A stretch of 64,000 nucleotides of DNA from Hyphomicrobiales bacterium (GCA_027489955.1 JAIXYZ010000013.1:186001-250000); one strand, 5' to 3'; shown: positions 19,782 to 31,893, counted from the first letter of the stretch. Translations and numbers: made by a program. The notes: a model not told the origin generated them from the letters alone.

Positions 19782-20989
19782 GGGCGCGGCTCCGCCGAAA
19801 GGGCCGCCGCGATCTCGTTCACCAGCGCGTTCGCGACCTCGTCCTTGGGCATACGCTGCCAGTCGCGCACGGCGTTCGCGGTCACCAGATGCACACTGTT
19901 GTGGTCGCCGCCCATCACGCCCGAGCCGGGGCTGACATCGTTGGCGACGATCCAGTCGCAGCCCTTGCGCTGAAGCTTGGCCTGGGCATGAGCCACCACG
20001 TTCTCGGTCTCGGCGGCGAAGCCCACCAGCAGACGCGGCCGCAAGGGCGAGCGCGCGACGCTCGCCAGGATGTCGGGGTTCTCGGCGAATAACAGGGCAG
20101 GGGCGCCGCCGCTACCCTTCTTGATCTTCTGGCCGGCCGGCGCGTCGACCCGCCAGTCGGCCACGGCGGCGGCGAACACGCCCACATCCGCCGGCAAGGC
20201 GGTCTCGACCGCGGCCATCATCTCGCGGGCGGTCTGGACCCGCACGACATGGACGCCGGCCGGATCGGCGATCTCGACGGGCCCGGAGACCAGCGTGACG
20301 CGCGCGCCCGCTGCGGCCGCCGCGCGGGCGATGGCGTGGCCCTGCTTCCCGGAGGAGCGATTGGCGATGTAGCGCACCGGGTCGATGGGCTCGTGCGTCG
20401 GGCCGGACGTGACGAGGACATGGCGTCCCTTCAGCGGACCCTCGCCTGGCTCCAGCAGGGCGTCGATGGCGGCCAGGATGTCCTCGGGCTCCGCCAGCCG
20501 GCCCGGTCCCCATTCGCCGCAGGCCATGGAACCCTCGCGCGGGCCGACGACGGCAACCCCGTCGCCGACGAGCGTCGCCATGTTCCGGCGCGTGGCGGCA
20601 TGGTTCCACATCCGCACGTTCATGGCGGGCGCGATCAGGATGCGCTTGTCGGTGGCGAGAAGGGCGGTGGAGGCCAGGTCGTTGGCGAGCCCGTTGGCCA
20701 TCTTGGCGATGAGGTCGGCGGTGGCCGGCGCGACGACAACAAGGTCCGCGGCGCGGGAGAGCTGGATGTGGCCCATCTCCGCCTCGTCCGTCAGCGAGAA
20801 CAGGTCGCCATAGACCTTGTCGCCCGTCAGCCCCGCCACCGCTAGCGGCGTGACGAATTGTTCGCCCGCCTTGGTCAGGATCGCGCGCACGGACGCGCCG
20901 CGCCGACGCAGCAGCCGCGCCAGTTCCAGCGCCTTGTAGGCGGCGATGCCGCCGCCGATGATGAGCAGGATCCGTCTGTCCTGGAGCAC
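19778..20989 (-). CDS. coaBC: Bifunctional phosphopantothenoylcysteine decarboxylase / phosphopantothenate-cysteine ligase
   Basis: Two consecutive steps of coenzyme A synthesis. The N-terminal CoaC flavoprotein domain (about 1-185) shows [14 protein letters not shown], the [17 protein letters not shown] segment, the substrate motif PAMNVRMW and the active-site NHAATRRN. The CoaB domain (about 190-403) shows [20 protein letters not shown] with KQGHAIA, and [10 protein letters not shown]. The start is GTG at 20989, supported by GGGGA 7 nt upstream. It uses cysteine as substrate, and a cysteine synthase lies just downstream. Confidence 0.96.
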   Translation of the reverse strand: MLQDRRILLIIGGGIAAYKALELARLLRRRGASVRAILTKAGEQFVTPLAVAGLTGDKVYGDLFSLTDEAEMGHIQLSRAADLVVVAPATADLIAKMANGLANDLASTALLATDKRILIAPAMNVRMWNHAATRRNMATLVGDGVAVVGPREGSMACGEWGPGRLAEPEDILAAIDALLEPGEGPLKGRHVLVTSGPTHEPIDPVRYIANRSSGKQGHAIARAAAAAGARVTLVSGPVEIADPAGVHVVRVQTAREMMAAVETALPADVGVFAAAVADWRVDAPAGQKIKKGSGGAPALLFAENPDILASVARSPLRPRLLVGFAAETENVVAHAQAKLQRKGCDWIVANDVSPGSGVMGGDHNSVHLVTANAVRDWQRMPKDEVANALVNEIAAALSAEPRP

Positions 20990-21080
20990 AAGCTGTTCCC
21001 CGATGCCGGCGCACCCTATCGGTGTATCGGCGGAAAATACAGATGGGGACGGGAATTATGCGGTCAAGCGGAGCCGCGCG

Positions 21081-21692
21081 TCAGGCCGGCACGCCGAGCG
21101 CCCTCAGCGGCGGCACGATGTCGAGCCCGGGCGTCACGTGGATCGCCTGCATCCCGACCCCGCGCGCGCTCTCCACGTTGGCCGCTGAATCGTCGAGGAA
21201 GACGCAGGCGTCCGCCGGAAGGCCGAACCGGTCGAGAAAGAGCCGGTAGATCGCGGCGTCCGGCTTCACCAGCCGCTCCCGTCCCGACACGACGATGCCG
21301 TCGAACAGGTTCAGGAACGGATAGGCCTCGGCGGTCACCAGGAACTTCTCCTGCGGGAAGTTCGTGATCGCGTAGACGGGCCAGCCCGCCGCCTTCAGTC
21401 GCTCGAGCACCGCCACGTTCGAGGGGATCGGCCCGGAGATCGTCTCCAGCCACCGCGTGTCAAAGGCGGAGATCTCGGCGTGCCAGTCCGGATGCCGCGC
21501 CGAGAGTTCGGCCACGGCCTGCGCGTAGGGGCGGCCGCGATCCTGCTCCAGGTGCCAGGCGGGCGAACAGACCTCGCTGAGGAACCACTCCGCCTTGGCC
21601 TCGTCGGCGAAGATCGTGCGGTAGAGATAGCGCGGGTTCCAGTCGAGCAGGACGTTGCCGATATCGAAGACGACGGCGGGGACTTGGCGCAA
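21081..21692 (-). CDS. HAD-IA family hydrolase (YihX-like)
   Basis: A 203-residue HAD phosphatase. Motif I is VVFDIGNVLLDWNPRYLY, motif II is AITNFPQ, and motifs III and IV are LVKPDAAIYR and FLDDSAANVESA. The IGNVLLDWNP signature is typical of the YihX group, whose E. coli member removes phosphate from glucose-1-phosphate; the substrate here is unproven. The start is TTG at 21692, well supported by GGAGGT 6-7 nt upstream. The 91-nt gap to coaBC contains no gene I can see. Confidence 0.88.
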   Translation of the reverse strand: MRQVPAVVFDIGNVLLDWNPRYLYRTIFADEAKAEWFLSEVCSPAWHLEQDRGRPYAQAVAELSARHPDWHAEISAFDTRWLETISGPIPSNVAVLERLKAAGWPVYAITNFPQEKFLVTAEAYPFLNLFDGIVVSGRERLVKPDAAIYRLFLDRFGLPADACVFLDDSAANVESARGVGMQAIHVTPGLDIVPPLRALGVPA

Positions 21693-21748
21693 AGGGGACC
21701 TCCGGCAAACGAGTTCCGCTTAGCGCAGCCGCCAATGTCCCGCCAGTA

Positions 21749-22471
21749 TCAGAACCGCGTCGTCAGCTCGGTCAGCCAGGCCGGCGAGGCCTGGACCAAC
21801 GCCGTCTCGATCGTCTTGTCGAGGCCGGTGAGTACGAACAGGCCGAGCACCACGAAGACGAGGCCGAGCGCCGTCTTGGCCATCGTGCCGGCCGCGTGCA
21901 TCCGGCTGCGCCAGCGCATCAAAGCCTCCCGCGACACGAGGCCGAGCAGGACAAGCGGCGTAGCGGCGCCAATTCCGAAAAGTGCCATGGTGAGCGTGAC
22001 CTGGCCCAGGTCCTGCCCCTGGGCCGCCAGCACGGATGCTGCGCCGAGCGTCGGGCCGACGCACGGGCTCCACACCGCGCCCAGTAGCAGGCCGACGCCG
22101 AACTGGCCGCGCAGGCCCGGGCGGGCCTCGCCACCGAACCGCGCATCGATCCAGCCGCTCATCGGCCCGGCCGCAGTGGCAAGCCTTGCCTGAAGCGGTG
22201 GGATGGCCAGCGCTACGCCCATGGCGATGAACAGGAGCGCGGCGGCGGTGCGGAAGACGCCGGTATCCAGCCCAATGGCAAAGCCGATCGTCGCCACGAA
22301 CAGGCCGATCGCCACGAAGGAGACGGCGAGGCCGCCAGCGAGGACGAGCGGCCCGTAGCGGCTCTGCGACACTGCCGCGCCGAGCACGAGCGGCAGGATC
22401 GGCAGGACGCAGGGCGACAGGATGGAGACGAGGCCGGCCAGATAGGCCAGCCCCAGCGTCGCGGAAGACAT
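21749..22471 (-). CDS. Cytochrome c biogenesis protein CcdA family
   Basis: A 240-residue inner membrane protein with six helices that carries electrons from cytoplasmic thioredoxin to periplasmic thiols. The two redox prolyl-Cys motifs are clear: LSPCVLPILPL near the N terminus and GAVWSPCVGPTLGAA in the middle, each at the start of a helix. It lies 12 nt downstream of a periplasmic thioredoxin gene, a pair that forms a split CcdA-thioredoxin reductant relay. Confidence 0.92.
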   Translation of the reverse strand: MSSATLGLAYLAGLVSILSPCVLPILPLVLGAAVSQSRYGPLVLAGGLAVSFVAIGLFVATIGFAIGLDTGVFRTAAALLFIAMGVALAIPPLQARLATAAGPMSGWIDARFGGEARPGLRGQFGVGLLLGAVWSPCVGPTLGAASVLAAQGQDLGQVTLTMALFGIGAATPLVLLGLVSREALMRWRSRMHAAGTMAKTALGLVFVVLGLFVLTGLDKTIETALVQASPAWLTELTTRF

Positions 22472-22483
22472 CGGCGGCGGTCC

Positions 22484-22870
22484 TCAGAGCGCTTTGCGGA
22501 GCAGGGCCTCGATGGCCGCCGGATCGGTCACCCCCACGGAACGGCCGGCTTCCTTCGAACCCTTGAACACGATCAGCGTGCTCTGCTGCTGCGCGCCAAG
22601 GCTGCGCAGCACGTCTTTCTGACTGTCGAAGTCCACGGCCAGAACCGTCAGCTTCGCGAAGTCGGGCCTGGCCGTCAGAGACTTGATGATGGGCTTCTGG
22701 GCGCGGCAGGTCGGGCACCACGGAGCGGTGACCTCGACGAGCACCGGACCCTTGGCCTGCGCCGCGGCCAACGCCGCCGGTGTGAAAGGCTTGGTCTCCG
22801 CCAGGGCCGGCAGCGCGGCGGCAAACGGGATGGCGGCGAGTGCGGCGAGAGCGGTGCGGCGGTTCAACAT
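22484..22870 (-). CDS. Periplasmic thioredoxin-like protein
   Basis: A 128-residue thioredoxin-fold protein with an N-terminal export signal (NRRTALAALAAIPFAAALPALA), whose twin Arg leaves Tat export possible. The active site is APWCPTCRAQKP, with a cis-Pro region nearer QQQSTLIVFKG. ATG at 22870 is preferred over ATG 22876 because GGAG then lies at a better distance. Together with the downstream CcdA gene it probably takes electrons across the membrane to periplasmic disulfides. Confidence 0.9.
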   Translation of the reverse strand: MLNRRTALAALAAIPFAAALPALAETKPFTPAALAAAQAKGPVLVEVTAPWCPTCRAQKPIIKSLTARPDFAKLTVLAVDFDSQKDVLRSLGAQQQSTLIVFKGSKEAGRSVGVTDPAAIEALLRKAL

Positions 22871-22967
22871 GGGCATGGCTCCACGGTTGCGGTGCCGTGG
22901 AGTTCGCGACGACAGGCCGGGCGGTTACGCCGACGCCCCGCCTGTCCGATCACGAACCCGTGTCTGC

Positions 22968-25250
<2,283 letters not shown>

Positions 25251-25386
25251 TGTTTCGCTGTCCGGCGTTTTTCGTGGCGTTGCGGGGGCGGCACCTTACG
25301 GAGCCAGTTCGTAGCCCTCAACCCTGCAGGCGCCGAAAATCCCGCCTCGATTGCCGGCCGTGTCCCGCCGGGCTAAGCGGAACGTC

Positions 25387-26013
25387 ATGAACGAGCCAAG
25401 CCTTCAGGCCGCGACCGACGCCGCCCGCACGCGCCACGGGTTCCGGACCCTTGCCGAAACGGCGCGCCTGGCGGAGCGCGGCGTCACCCTTTTCGACCCG
25501 GCCTCGACCCTCGTCGCTCGGGCCGCCGATATCGCCGCGGGCGTCGTCCTCTGGCCCGGCGTGCTGGTCCAGTGCGCGGATGGCGGCGCCATCGCCATCG
25601 CCGCGGGCGCGGTCCTGTGGAGCGGCACGCGGCTCTCCGCAGAGGCGGGCAGCGCCATCGCCATCGGCCCGGAAACGGCCATCGGCGAAGAGGGCGGTTT
25701 CACCATCCTGGCCGGGGCAGGCCACCGCATCGCCATCGCCGCCAATGCCCGGCTTCGCGGCGGCGGCACGCTGGAGGGGGATTGCGAGATCGGCGAGGGC
25801 GGCCAGATCATCGGGCCGATCCGCGCCCGCGACATCCGCCTCGGCGCCGGCGGCTCCTGGCGCGAGCCCGATCCCGATCGCCGCGGCGGCGTGCTCAAGG
25901 GCGCGGGCGTCGCGCGCGGCATCCACGTCCCGACCGGTTTCACGCTGCAGGGCTTCGGCATCTTCGATCCGTCGGACCTGAAGCCGCAGAGCGTTTTCCA
26001 CCCCAAGGGGTAG
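25387..26013 (+). CDS. Beta-helix (hexapeptide-like) protein of unknown function
   Basis: A 208-residue protein whose middle (about 35-150) is a run of short repeats rich in alternating Ala, Ile and Gly, such as [27 protein letters not shown] and [14 protein letters not shown]. They look like coils of a left-handed parallel beta-helix. The C-terminal segment [19 protein letters not shown] resembles the tail of GlmU-like uridylyltransferases, but no nucleotide-binding domain is present, so I do not assign an activity. It lies between maeB and mutS and shares a 136-nt divergent gap with maeB. Confidence 0.65.
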   Translation: MNEPSLQAATDAARTRHGFRTLAETARLAERGVTLFDPASTLVARAADIAAGVVLWPGVLVQCADGGAIAIAAGAVLWSGTRLSAEAGSAIAIGPETAIGEEGGFTILAGAGHRIAIAANARLRGGGTLEGDCEIGEGGQIIGPIRARDIRLGAGGSWREPDPDRRGGVLKGAGVARGIHVPTGFTLQGFGIFDPSDLKPQSVFHPKG

Positions 26014-26101
26014 GGACAGCACTCCGCCACCGAAGCTTTTCCACGAGGGATCGCGCGCGCGCCGCTGCATCGTGCCGTGCGCTTTGCTACGGTCCGGCCC
26101 C

Positions 26102-28831
26102 ATGGACGCAGCCGCCGCCTACGACACGCCTCCCCCTGCCGCAACCCGCGGCGGGGACGAGCGCGTCACGCCGATGATGGCGCAGTACGTGGAGATCAAG
26201 TCCGCGAACCAGGACTGCCTTCTGTTCTACCGCATGGGCGATTTCTACGAGCTGTTCTTCGAGGACGCCGAGATCGCCTCCCGGACGCTCGGCATCACCC
26301 TGACCAAGCGCGGAAAGCACCTGGGCGAGGACATCCCCATGTGCGGCGTGCCGGTCCATTCCGCCGACGACTACCTCCAGCGCCTCATCGCCGCCGGGCA
26401 CCGCGTGGCGGTCTGCGAGCAGACGGAGGATCCCGCCGAGGCCCGCAAGCGAGGCTCCAAGTCTGTCGTTCGGCGCGATGTCGTTCGGCTCGTCACGCCC
26501 GGCACGATCACCGAGGAGCGCCTGCTGGAGCCCGGACGGGCGAACCTCTTCGTCGCGCTCGCCCGGCGGCGGGCGGGCGAAACCTCCCACGTCTACGGGC
26601 TGGCGGCGATCGACATCTCCACGAGCCGGTTCGTGGTCTGCGAGGTTCCTGCAGCCGCGCTCGCCGCCGAACTTGCCCGGCTCGAGCCGCGCGAGATCGT
26701 CATGCCGGATCAAATCCACGACGATCCGGAGCTCAGACCCCTCTGGCGCGACACGCGCGCCGCCATCGTGCCCCTGCCGCGCGACGGGCTGGACGCGGCA
26801 TCGGCCGAGAAGCGCCTGAAGGACTATTTCGGCGTCGCCTCGCTCGATGCCTTCGGCCAGTTCGGACGCTGCGAGGTGGCCGCCGCCGCCATGGCTCTGG
26901 TCTATGTGGAGCGGACGCAGATTGCGGCGCGCCCCCCGCTTGCCCCGCCGATGCGGGAGGACACCGGCGCGGCCATGGCGATCGACGCCGCCACCCGTGC
27001 CAACCTGGAGCTGACCCGCACGCTTGGCGGGGAGCGACAGGGAAGCCTTCTCGCCGCCATCGACCGCACCGTCACGCCGGCCGGCGGACGCCTTCTGGCC
27101 GAGCGCCTCGCCGGACCCCTGACGGATGTCGCCGCGATCCGGCTGCGGCAGGATTCGGTCGCCTTCTTTGCCGCCTCGCGCCCGTTGAGGGACGCCGTGC
27201 GCCGGGCGCTGGGCCACGCGCCGGACATCGCCCGCGCCCTCTCCCGCCTGCTTCTGGACCGGGGCGGCCCGCGCGACCTCGCCGCCCTGCGGGACGGCCT
27301 CACCGTGGCGCTCCACCTGGGCGAGCGACTTGCCGCCGAGCCCAACTGCCCCGCCGAGATCGGTGCGGCCGCGCTCGCCCTCTCGGCGATCGATCCCGCG
27401 CTGCCCCAGCGCCTGTCGGGCTGCCTGGCCGAGGAGCTGCCCCTCCTGCGGCGCGATGGCGGGTTCATCCGCGAGGGCTGCGACGCGGGGCTGGACGAGG
27501 CTCGCCTGCTCCAGAGCGACAGCCGCCGCTTCATCGCCGGGCTGCAGGCCAGCTACGCCGCGCAGACCGGCTGCCGGACGCTGCGGATCAAGCACAACGG
27601 CATGATCGGCTACTTCGTCGAGGTGCCGCAGCAGGCCGGCGAGGACTTCCTGCGCGAGCCCTTCAACCAGCTCTTCGTCCATCGCCAGACCATGGCCGGG
27701 GCCATGCGTTTCTCCACCGTCGAGCTGGGCGAACTTGAATCGCGCATCGCCTCCGCGGCGCAGAGGGCGGTCGCCATCGAACTCGCGCTGTTCGACGGGA
27801 TGCTGCGGGACGTTTCGGCCGCGCAGGACGCGATTCGCCGCGTGGGCGAGGCGCTGGCGGTCGTCGACGTGTCTTGCGCCCTCGCCGAGCTTGCCGAGGA
27901 TCTGGGCTGGTGCCGGCCTGCGGTGGAGGAGGGGCTCGCCTTCCGCATCGAGGGCGGCCGCCATCCCGTGGTGGAGGCCGCCTGCCGCCGCGACGGCCAG
28001 GCCTTCGTCGCCAACGACGCCGACCTCTCGCCGCCGCCGGGCGCGGATGCCGGCATCATCACGCTGCTGACCGGCCCGAACATGGCGGGCAAGTCCACCT
28101 TTCTGCGCCAGAACGCGCTGATCGCGGTCCTCGCGCAGATGGGCGCCTTCGTGCCCGCCGCGTCCGCACGGATCGGCGTCGTCGACCGGCTGTTCTCCCG
28201 CGTCGGCGCCGCCGACGATCTCGCCCGCGGCCGCTCGACCTTCATGGTGGAGATGATCGAGACCGCGGCGATCCTGAACCAGGCCGGCGAGCGCTCCCTC
28301 GTCATCCTGGACGAGATCGGCCGCGGCACGGCGACCTTCGACGGCCTGTCCATCGCCTGGGCGACGATCGAGCACCTGCATGCGAAGAACCGCTGCCGGG
28401 CGCTGTTCGCGACCCATTACCACGAGCTCACGGCACTGTCGGAGACGCTGCCCCGCGTCGCCAACGCCACCGTGCGCGTGACCGAGTGGAACGGCGAGGT
28501 CGTCTTCCTGCACGAGGTCGTGCCCGGCGCCGCCGACCGGTCCTACGGCATCCAGGTCGCCCGCATCGCCGGCCTGCCGCCGGCGGTCATCGAGCGCGCC
28601 CGGACGATCCTCACCGAGCTGGAGAAGACCGACCGCGAGCGGCCCGTCGCCCGCATCGTCGACGACCTGCCCCTGTTCTCCGCCGCCTTCCGGCAGCCTC
28701 CGCCCGCACAGGCCGCACCGGCGCGTGACGCGCTGCGCGAGGCGCTGGACGCCATCGACCCGGACGAGTTGACACCGAAGCAGGCGCTGGAGGCGCTGTA
28801 CCGGTTGAAACTGGCCGCCCGCGAGGGCTGA
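26102..28831 (+). CDS. mutS: DNA mismatch repair protein MutS
   Basis: Recognises mispairs and starts mismatch repair. The 909-residue protein has the mismatch-binding entry [11 protein letters not shown] followed by the Phe-x-Glu wedge in [18 protein letters not shown], the connector, lever and clamp domains, and a C-terminal ABC ATPase. Walker A is GPNMAGKST near residue 658, Walker B is [17 protein letters not shown], and the switch histidine is in [13 protein letters not shown] at 26102 is preferred over an upstream in-frame start at 26072. The C-terminal tail ends in the beta/dimer-type segment [16 protein letters not shown]. Only 4 nt separate it from the convergent next gene. Confidence 0.98.
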   Translation: MDAAAAYDTPPPAATRGGDERVTPMMAQYVEIKSANQDCLLFYRMGDFYELFFEDAEIASRTLGITLTKRGKHLGEDIPMCGVPVHSADDYLQRLIAAGHRVAVCEQTEDPAEARKRGSKSVVRRDVVRLVTPGTITEERLLEPGRANLFVALARRRAGETSHVYGLAAIDISTSRFVVCEVPAAALAAELARLEPREIVMPDQIHDDPELRPLWRDTRAAIVPLPRDGLDAASAEKRLKDYFGVASLDAFGQFGRCEVAAAAMALVYVERTQIAARPPLAPPMREDTGAAMAIDAATRANLELTRTLGGERQGSLLAAIDRTVTPAGGRLLAERLAGPLTDVAAIRLRQDSVAFFAASRPLRDAVRRALGHAPDIARALSRLLLDRGGPRDLAALRDGLTVALHLGERLAAEPNCPAEIGAAALALSAIDPALPQRLSGCLAEELPLLRRDGGFIREGCDAGLDEARLLQSDSRRFIAGLQASYAAQTGCRTLRIKHNGMIGYFVEVPQQAGEDFLREPFNQLFVHRQTMAGAMRFSTVELGELESRIASAAQRAVAIELALFDGMLRDVSAAQDAIRRVGEALAVVDVSCALAELAEDLGWCRPAVEEGLAFRIEGGRHPVVEAACRRDGQAFVANDADLSPPPGADAGIITLLTGPNMAGKSTFLRQNALIAVLAQMGAFVPAASARIGVVDRLFSRVGAADDLARGRSTFMVEMIETAAILNQAGERSLVILDEIGRGTATFDGLSIAWATIEHLHAKNRCRALFATHYHELTALSETLPRVANATVRVTEWNGEVVFLHEVVPGAADRSYGIQVARIAGLPPAVIERARTILTELEKTDRERPVARIVDDLPLFSAAFRQPPPAQAAPARDALREALDAIDPDELTPKQALEALYRLKLAAREG

Positions 28832-28835
28832 GCCT

Positions 28836-31226
28836 TCAGGCCAGCCGCAGGTGGCGCACCGGCCGGCCCGGGGCGAGCGCAGCGGCGGCGCGCACGATGC
28901 TCTGCGCGTCGATGCCGAAATGCCGGTAGAGGTCCTGGATCGTGCCGGTCTGGCCGAAATGCTCGACGCCGAGCGCCCGCGTGCGGTGCCCGTGCACCGA
29001 ACCGAGCCAGCCGAGCGTCGCCGGGTGCCCGTCCACCACTGAGACGATGCCGCAATGGGGTGGCAGGCCGGCCAGAAGCCGTTCCACATGGGAGCTGGCC
29101 TTTGGGAGGCCGTGCTCGCGGGCCCGCTGCGCCGCCGTCCAGCCGGCGTTCAGGCGGTCGGCGGAGGTGACGGCGAGCAGCCCCACGTCGCGCCGGTCCT
29201 CGGCGAGGAGGCCGACGGCTTCGATGGCCTCCGGCGCCAGCGCGCCGGTATAGGCGACGACGATCTCGGCATTCGGGCCCGGCCGGCGCAGCCAGTAGCC
29301 GCCATTGACGATGTCCTGCGCGAGCGCAGGGTCGATCTCGCGGCGCGGCTGCTCGATGGTTCGCGTGGACAGCCGCAGATAGACCGAGCCGCCGGCCTTG
29401 TCGCGCAGCCAGGTCGTGTCGTCCGGCTCGCCCTCGCCGTCGCGCTGCATGTAGTCGAAGGCAAAGCGCATGATCGTCGCCAGTTCGTCGACGAAGGCCG
29501 GCTCGAAGGAGGCGAGCCCGTCCTGCGCCATGCCGATCAGCGGCGTGGCGATCGACTGGTGCGCGCCGCCCTCCGGCGCCAGCGTCACGCCCGACGGCGT
29601 CGCGACGATCATGAAGCGGGCGTCCTGGTAGCAGGCATAGTTCAGCGCATCGAGGCCGCGCTCAATGAAGGGATCGTAGAGCGTGCCGACCGGCAGCAGC
29701 CGCTCGCCGAAGATGGAATGCGACAGGCCGAGCGCCGACAGCATCAGGAACAGGTTCATCTCGGCGATGCCGAGTTCCATGTGCTGGCCGGAGGGCGAGA
29801 AGTCCCAGTTGAAGGTCGAGGGGATCCGCTCCGCCTTGAACAGGTCCGACATCGCCTCGCGGGAAAAGAGGCCGCGCCGGTTCACCCAGGCGCCCAGATT
29901 GGTGGAGACCGTGACGTCGGGCGATGTCGTCACCACGCGGTCGGCGAAGTCGTCATCGCGCTTGGCGACGGCGTGAATCAGCAGGCCGAAGCCCTGCTGC
30001 GTCGACATGGCCGGCTGGATCTCGACGTCCAGCCGCGTGGGCACGGCCACGGCGGGCGCGCTGCGCCGCCGCGGCCCCTTAGCGTTGAACGGCGCCTTGG
30101 CGACGACACGGCGCAAGGCGTCGGCGTCGCTGACGCCCTCGAAGGGCTCCCATTCGTGGCCGTCGCGGATGTTCAGGTCGCGCTTGAGCGCCTGGAGCTG
30201 GGTCGGCGTCATCAGGCCGGCATGGTTGTCCTTGTGGCCCGCCAGCGGCAGGCCGAAGCCCTTGATCGTGTAGGCGATGAAGCAGACCGGCCGGTCGTGG
30301 CCGCGGGCACGCTCGAAGGCCTCCAGGAGCTTCGGCAGGTCGTGCCCGCCCAGATTGGTCATCAGCGCGGAGAGTTCCGCGTCGCTGCGCCGTTCGATCA
30401 GCGTGCTGACCTCGCCCTGGTCGCCGATGTCGTCGAGCAGGCGCTTGCGCCAGGCGGCCCCGCCCTGGAACGTCAGCGCCGAATAGAGCTGGTTCGGGCA
30501 GGTGTCGATCCAGCGCCGCAGGGCCTCGCCGCCGGGCTCGGCGAAGGCGGCCTCCTGCAGCGTGCCGTTCTTGATAATCTCCACGTCCCAGCCGAAGGAA
30601 CGGAAGATCGCCTCGAACCGCTCCCACAGGCCCTCGCGCACCACCGCGTCGAGGCTCTGACGGTTGTAATCCACCACCCACCAGGTGTTGCGCACCCCGT
30701 GCTTCCAGCCCTCCAGCAGGGCCTCGAAGATGTTGCCTTCGTCCATCTCGGCATCGCCCAGGAGGGCGATCATCTTGCCCTCCGGATGGTCGAGGCCCCA
30801 GCCCCGGGCGCGCAGGTAATCCTGTGCCAGGGCCGAGAACAGCGTCTGCGCGACGCCAAGGCCAACCGAGCCGGTGGAGAAATCCACGTCGTCCACGTCC
30901 TTGGTGCGCGACGGATAGGACTGGGCGCCCTTGAAGCCCCGGAAATTCTCCAGCTTCTCCCGCGTCTGGTTGCCGAACAGGTACTGGATCGCGTGGAAGT
31001 TCGGGCTCGCATGGGGCTTCACCGCCACCCGGTCCTCGGGCCGCAACGCGGAGAAGTACAGTGCCGTCATGATCGTGGAGAGCGAGGCGGACGACGCCTG
31101 GTGGCCGCCGACCTTCAGCCCGTCGTCATTGGGCCTGACATGGTTGGCGTGGTGGATCGTCCACGTCGCGAGCCAGCGCACCTTGCGCTCCAGCTCCGCC
31201 AGCGCCGCCATCGTCGCATCCGCCAT
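28836..31226 (-). CDS. AceE/MdeB-like thiamine diphosphate-dependent 2-oxoacid dehydrogenase E1
   Basis: A 796-residue transketolase-fold enzyme related to the homodimeric pyruvate dehydrogenase E1 (AceE). It has GGHQASSASLSTIMTALYF near the N terminus, the thiamine site starting LLGDAEMDEGNIFEALL and ending VDYNRQSLD, and TPLIGMAQDGLASFEPAF. It is shorter than AceE and has no E2/E3 neighbours. Pseudomonas putida mdeB, an E1 homologue acting on 2-oxobutyrate, also pairs with a divergent Lrp regulator, so an MdeB-like role is inferred. ATG 31226 has GGAGG close upstream and was chosen over an upstream frame start at 31355. Confidence 0.75.
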   Translation of the reverse strand: MADATMAALAELERKVRWLATWTIHHANHVRPNDDGLKVGGHQASSASLSTIMTALYFSALRPEDRVAVKPHASPNFHAIQYLFGNQTREKLENFRGFKGAQSYPSRTKDVDDVDFSTGSVGLGVAQTLFSALAQDYLRARGWGLDHPEGKMIALLGDAEMDEGNIFEALLEGWKHGVRNTWWVVDYNRQSLDAVVREGLWERFEAIFRSFGWDVEIIKNGTLQEAAFAEPGGEALRRWIDTCPNQLYSALTFQGGAAWRKRLLDDIGDQGEVSTLIERRSDAELSALMTNLGGHDLPKLLEAFERARGHDRPVCFIAYTIKGFGLPLAGHKDNHAGLMTPTQLQALKRDLNIRDGHEWEPFEGVSDADALRRVVAKAPFNAKGPRRRSAPAVAVPTRLDVEIQPAMSTQQGFGLLIHAVAKRDDDFADRVVTTSPDVTVSTNLGAWVNRRGLFSREAMSDLFKAERIPSTFNWDFSPSGQHMELGIAEMNLFLMLSALGLSHSIFGERLLPVGTLYDPFIERGLDALNYACYQDARFMIVATPSGVTLAPEGGAHQSIATPLIGMAQDGLASFEPAFVDELATIMRFAFDYMQRDGEGEPDDTTWLRDKAGGSVYLRLSTRTIEQPRREIDPALAQDIVNGGYWLRRPGPNAEIVVAYTGALAPEAIEAVGLLAEDRRDVGLLAVTSADRLNAGWTAAQRAREHGLPKASSHVERLLAGLPPHCGIVSVVDGHPATLGWLGSVHGHRTRALGVEHFGQTGTIQDLYRHFGIDAQSIVRAAAALAPGRPVRHLRLA

Positions 31227-31309
31227 CGTCTCGCCTCCGTTGTGCGCGGACGATAGCGCAACCCAGGGATGGAAACACGCCAAACGCGGTTGCGGGAAGG
31301 GGTCATAGT

Positions 31310-31322
31310 GGTGATTATCTCC
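31310..31322. promoter_or_regulatory. Imperfect palindrome in the Lrp/E1 divergent gap
   Basis: GGTGATTATCTCC is a 13-bp dyad (GGnGAT-T-ATCnCC) with one mismatched pair, in an AT-rich patch 32 nt upstream of the Lrp-type gene and 83 nt from the divergent E1 gene. Lrp regulators usually bind such sites and control themselves and the divergent gene. The role is inferred. Confidence 0.4.
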
Positions 31323-31354
31323 AGCTGTCAGCCGTTTCGTGGAGAGAATCGCCA

Positions 31355-31816
31355 ATGGAGCTCGATGCCATCGACCGCAGGATCATCGCGGCCGTCCAGG
31401 GCGACGGGCGCATCTCCATCAACGACCTGGCGGCCGCGGTGGGCCTTTCGCCGTCGCCCTGCGCGCGGCGCCTGCGCATCCTGGAAGAGCGCGGCATCAT
31501 CAAGGGCTACGCCGCCGTGATCGACCAGGCGCGCGTCGGCCTGCCGGTCAGCGCCTTCGCCTCGATCAAGCTGGAGCGCCAGCGGGAGGAGGACCTCGAC
31601 CGTTTCGCCCGCGCCGTGGCCCGCTGGCCGGAAGTGGTCGACTGCTACCTGATGACAGGGCAGCGGGACTATCTGATGCGGATCGTGGTCCGCGACCTCC
31701 AGGCCTACGAGGATTTCATCAAGTCCAAGCTCACGCGCCTCGACGGCGTGGCCTCCATCGAGACGAGCTTCGCGCTGAGCCAGGTCAAGCGGTCCGAGGT
31801 CCTGCCGATCGAGTGA
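31355..31816 (+). CDS. Lrp/AsnC family transcriptional regulator
   Basis: A 153-residue regulator with an N-terminal helix-turn-helix (IAAVQGDGRISINDLAAAVG, then SPSPCARRLRILEERGII) and the RAM ligand domain (about 65-145) containing EVVDCYLMTGQRDYLMRIV. GGAGAG lies just before the ATG. It is divergent from the E1 gene with a 128-nt shared gap, the classic local-regulator layout. By analogy with MdeR, an amino acid such as methionine or a branched-chain amino acid may be the effector; this is inference. Confidence 0.93.
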   Translation: MELDAIDRRIIAAVQGDGRISINDLAAAVGLSPSPCARRLRILEERGIIKGYAAVIDQARVGLPVSAFASIKLERQREEDLDRFARAVARWPEVVDCYLMTGQRDYLMRIVVRDLQAYEDFIKSKLTRLDGVASIETSFALSQVKRSEVLPIE

Positions 31817-31838
31817 CGGAGCCGTTCCCGTCCTGTTC

Positions 31839-31866
31839 TTGACCGCATCGCCCGCGCTGATACGGT
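31839..31866 (+). promoter_or_regulatory. Putative comM promoter
   Basis: TTGACC (31839-31844) and TACGGT (31861-31866), spaced by 16 nt, resemble sigma-70 hexamers in the 77-nt gap before comM. Confidence 0.4.
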
Positions 31867-31867
31867 G

Positions 31868-31886
31868 GTCCCATTGCTTATGGGAC
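31868..31886 (+). repeat. Perfect inverted repeat directly before comM
   Basis: GTCCCAT (31868-31874) and ATGGGAC (31880-31886) are perfect 7-bp arms around a 5-nt loop. The repeat ends 7 nt before the comM ATG, where a ribosome site should be. It overlaps the expected transcription start. It could be an operator or an RNA hairpin that hides the start region; I cannot tell which. Confidence 0.6.
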
Positions 31887-31893
31887 ATTTTTC

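Noticed and set aside
22911-22946. Hairpin between maeB and the thioredoxin gene as terminator
   Set aside because: The arms GACAGGCCGGGCG and CGCCCCGCCTGTC have a mismatch, and no T tract follows on the minus strand.
26087-29089. A 1000-codon minus-strand frame across mutS
   Set aside because: It is antisense to mutS, with only low-complexity Arg/Gly/Asp sequence and no recognisable motif.
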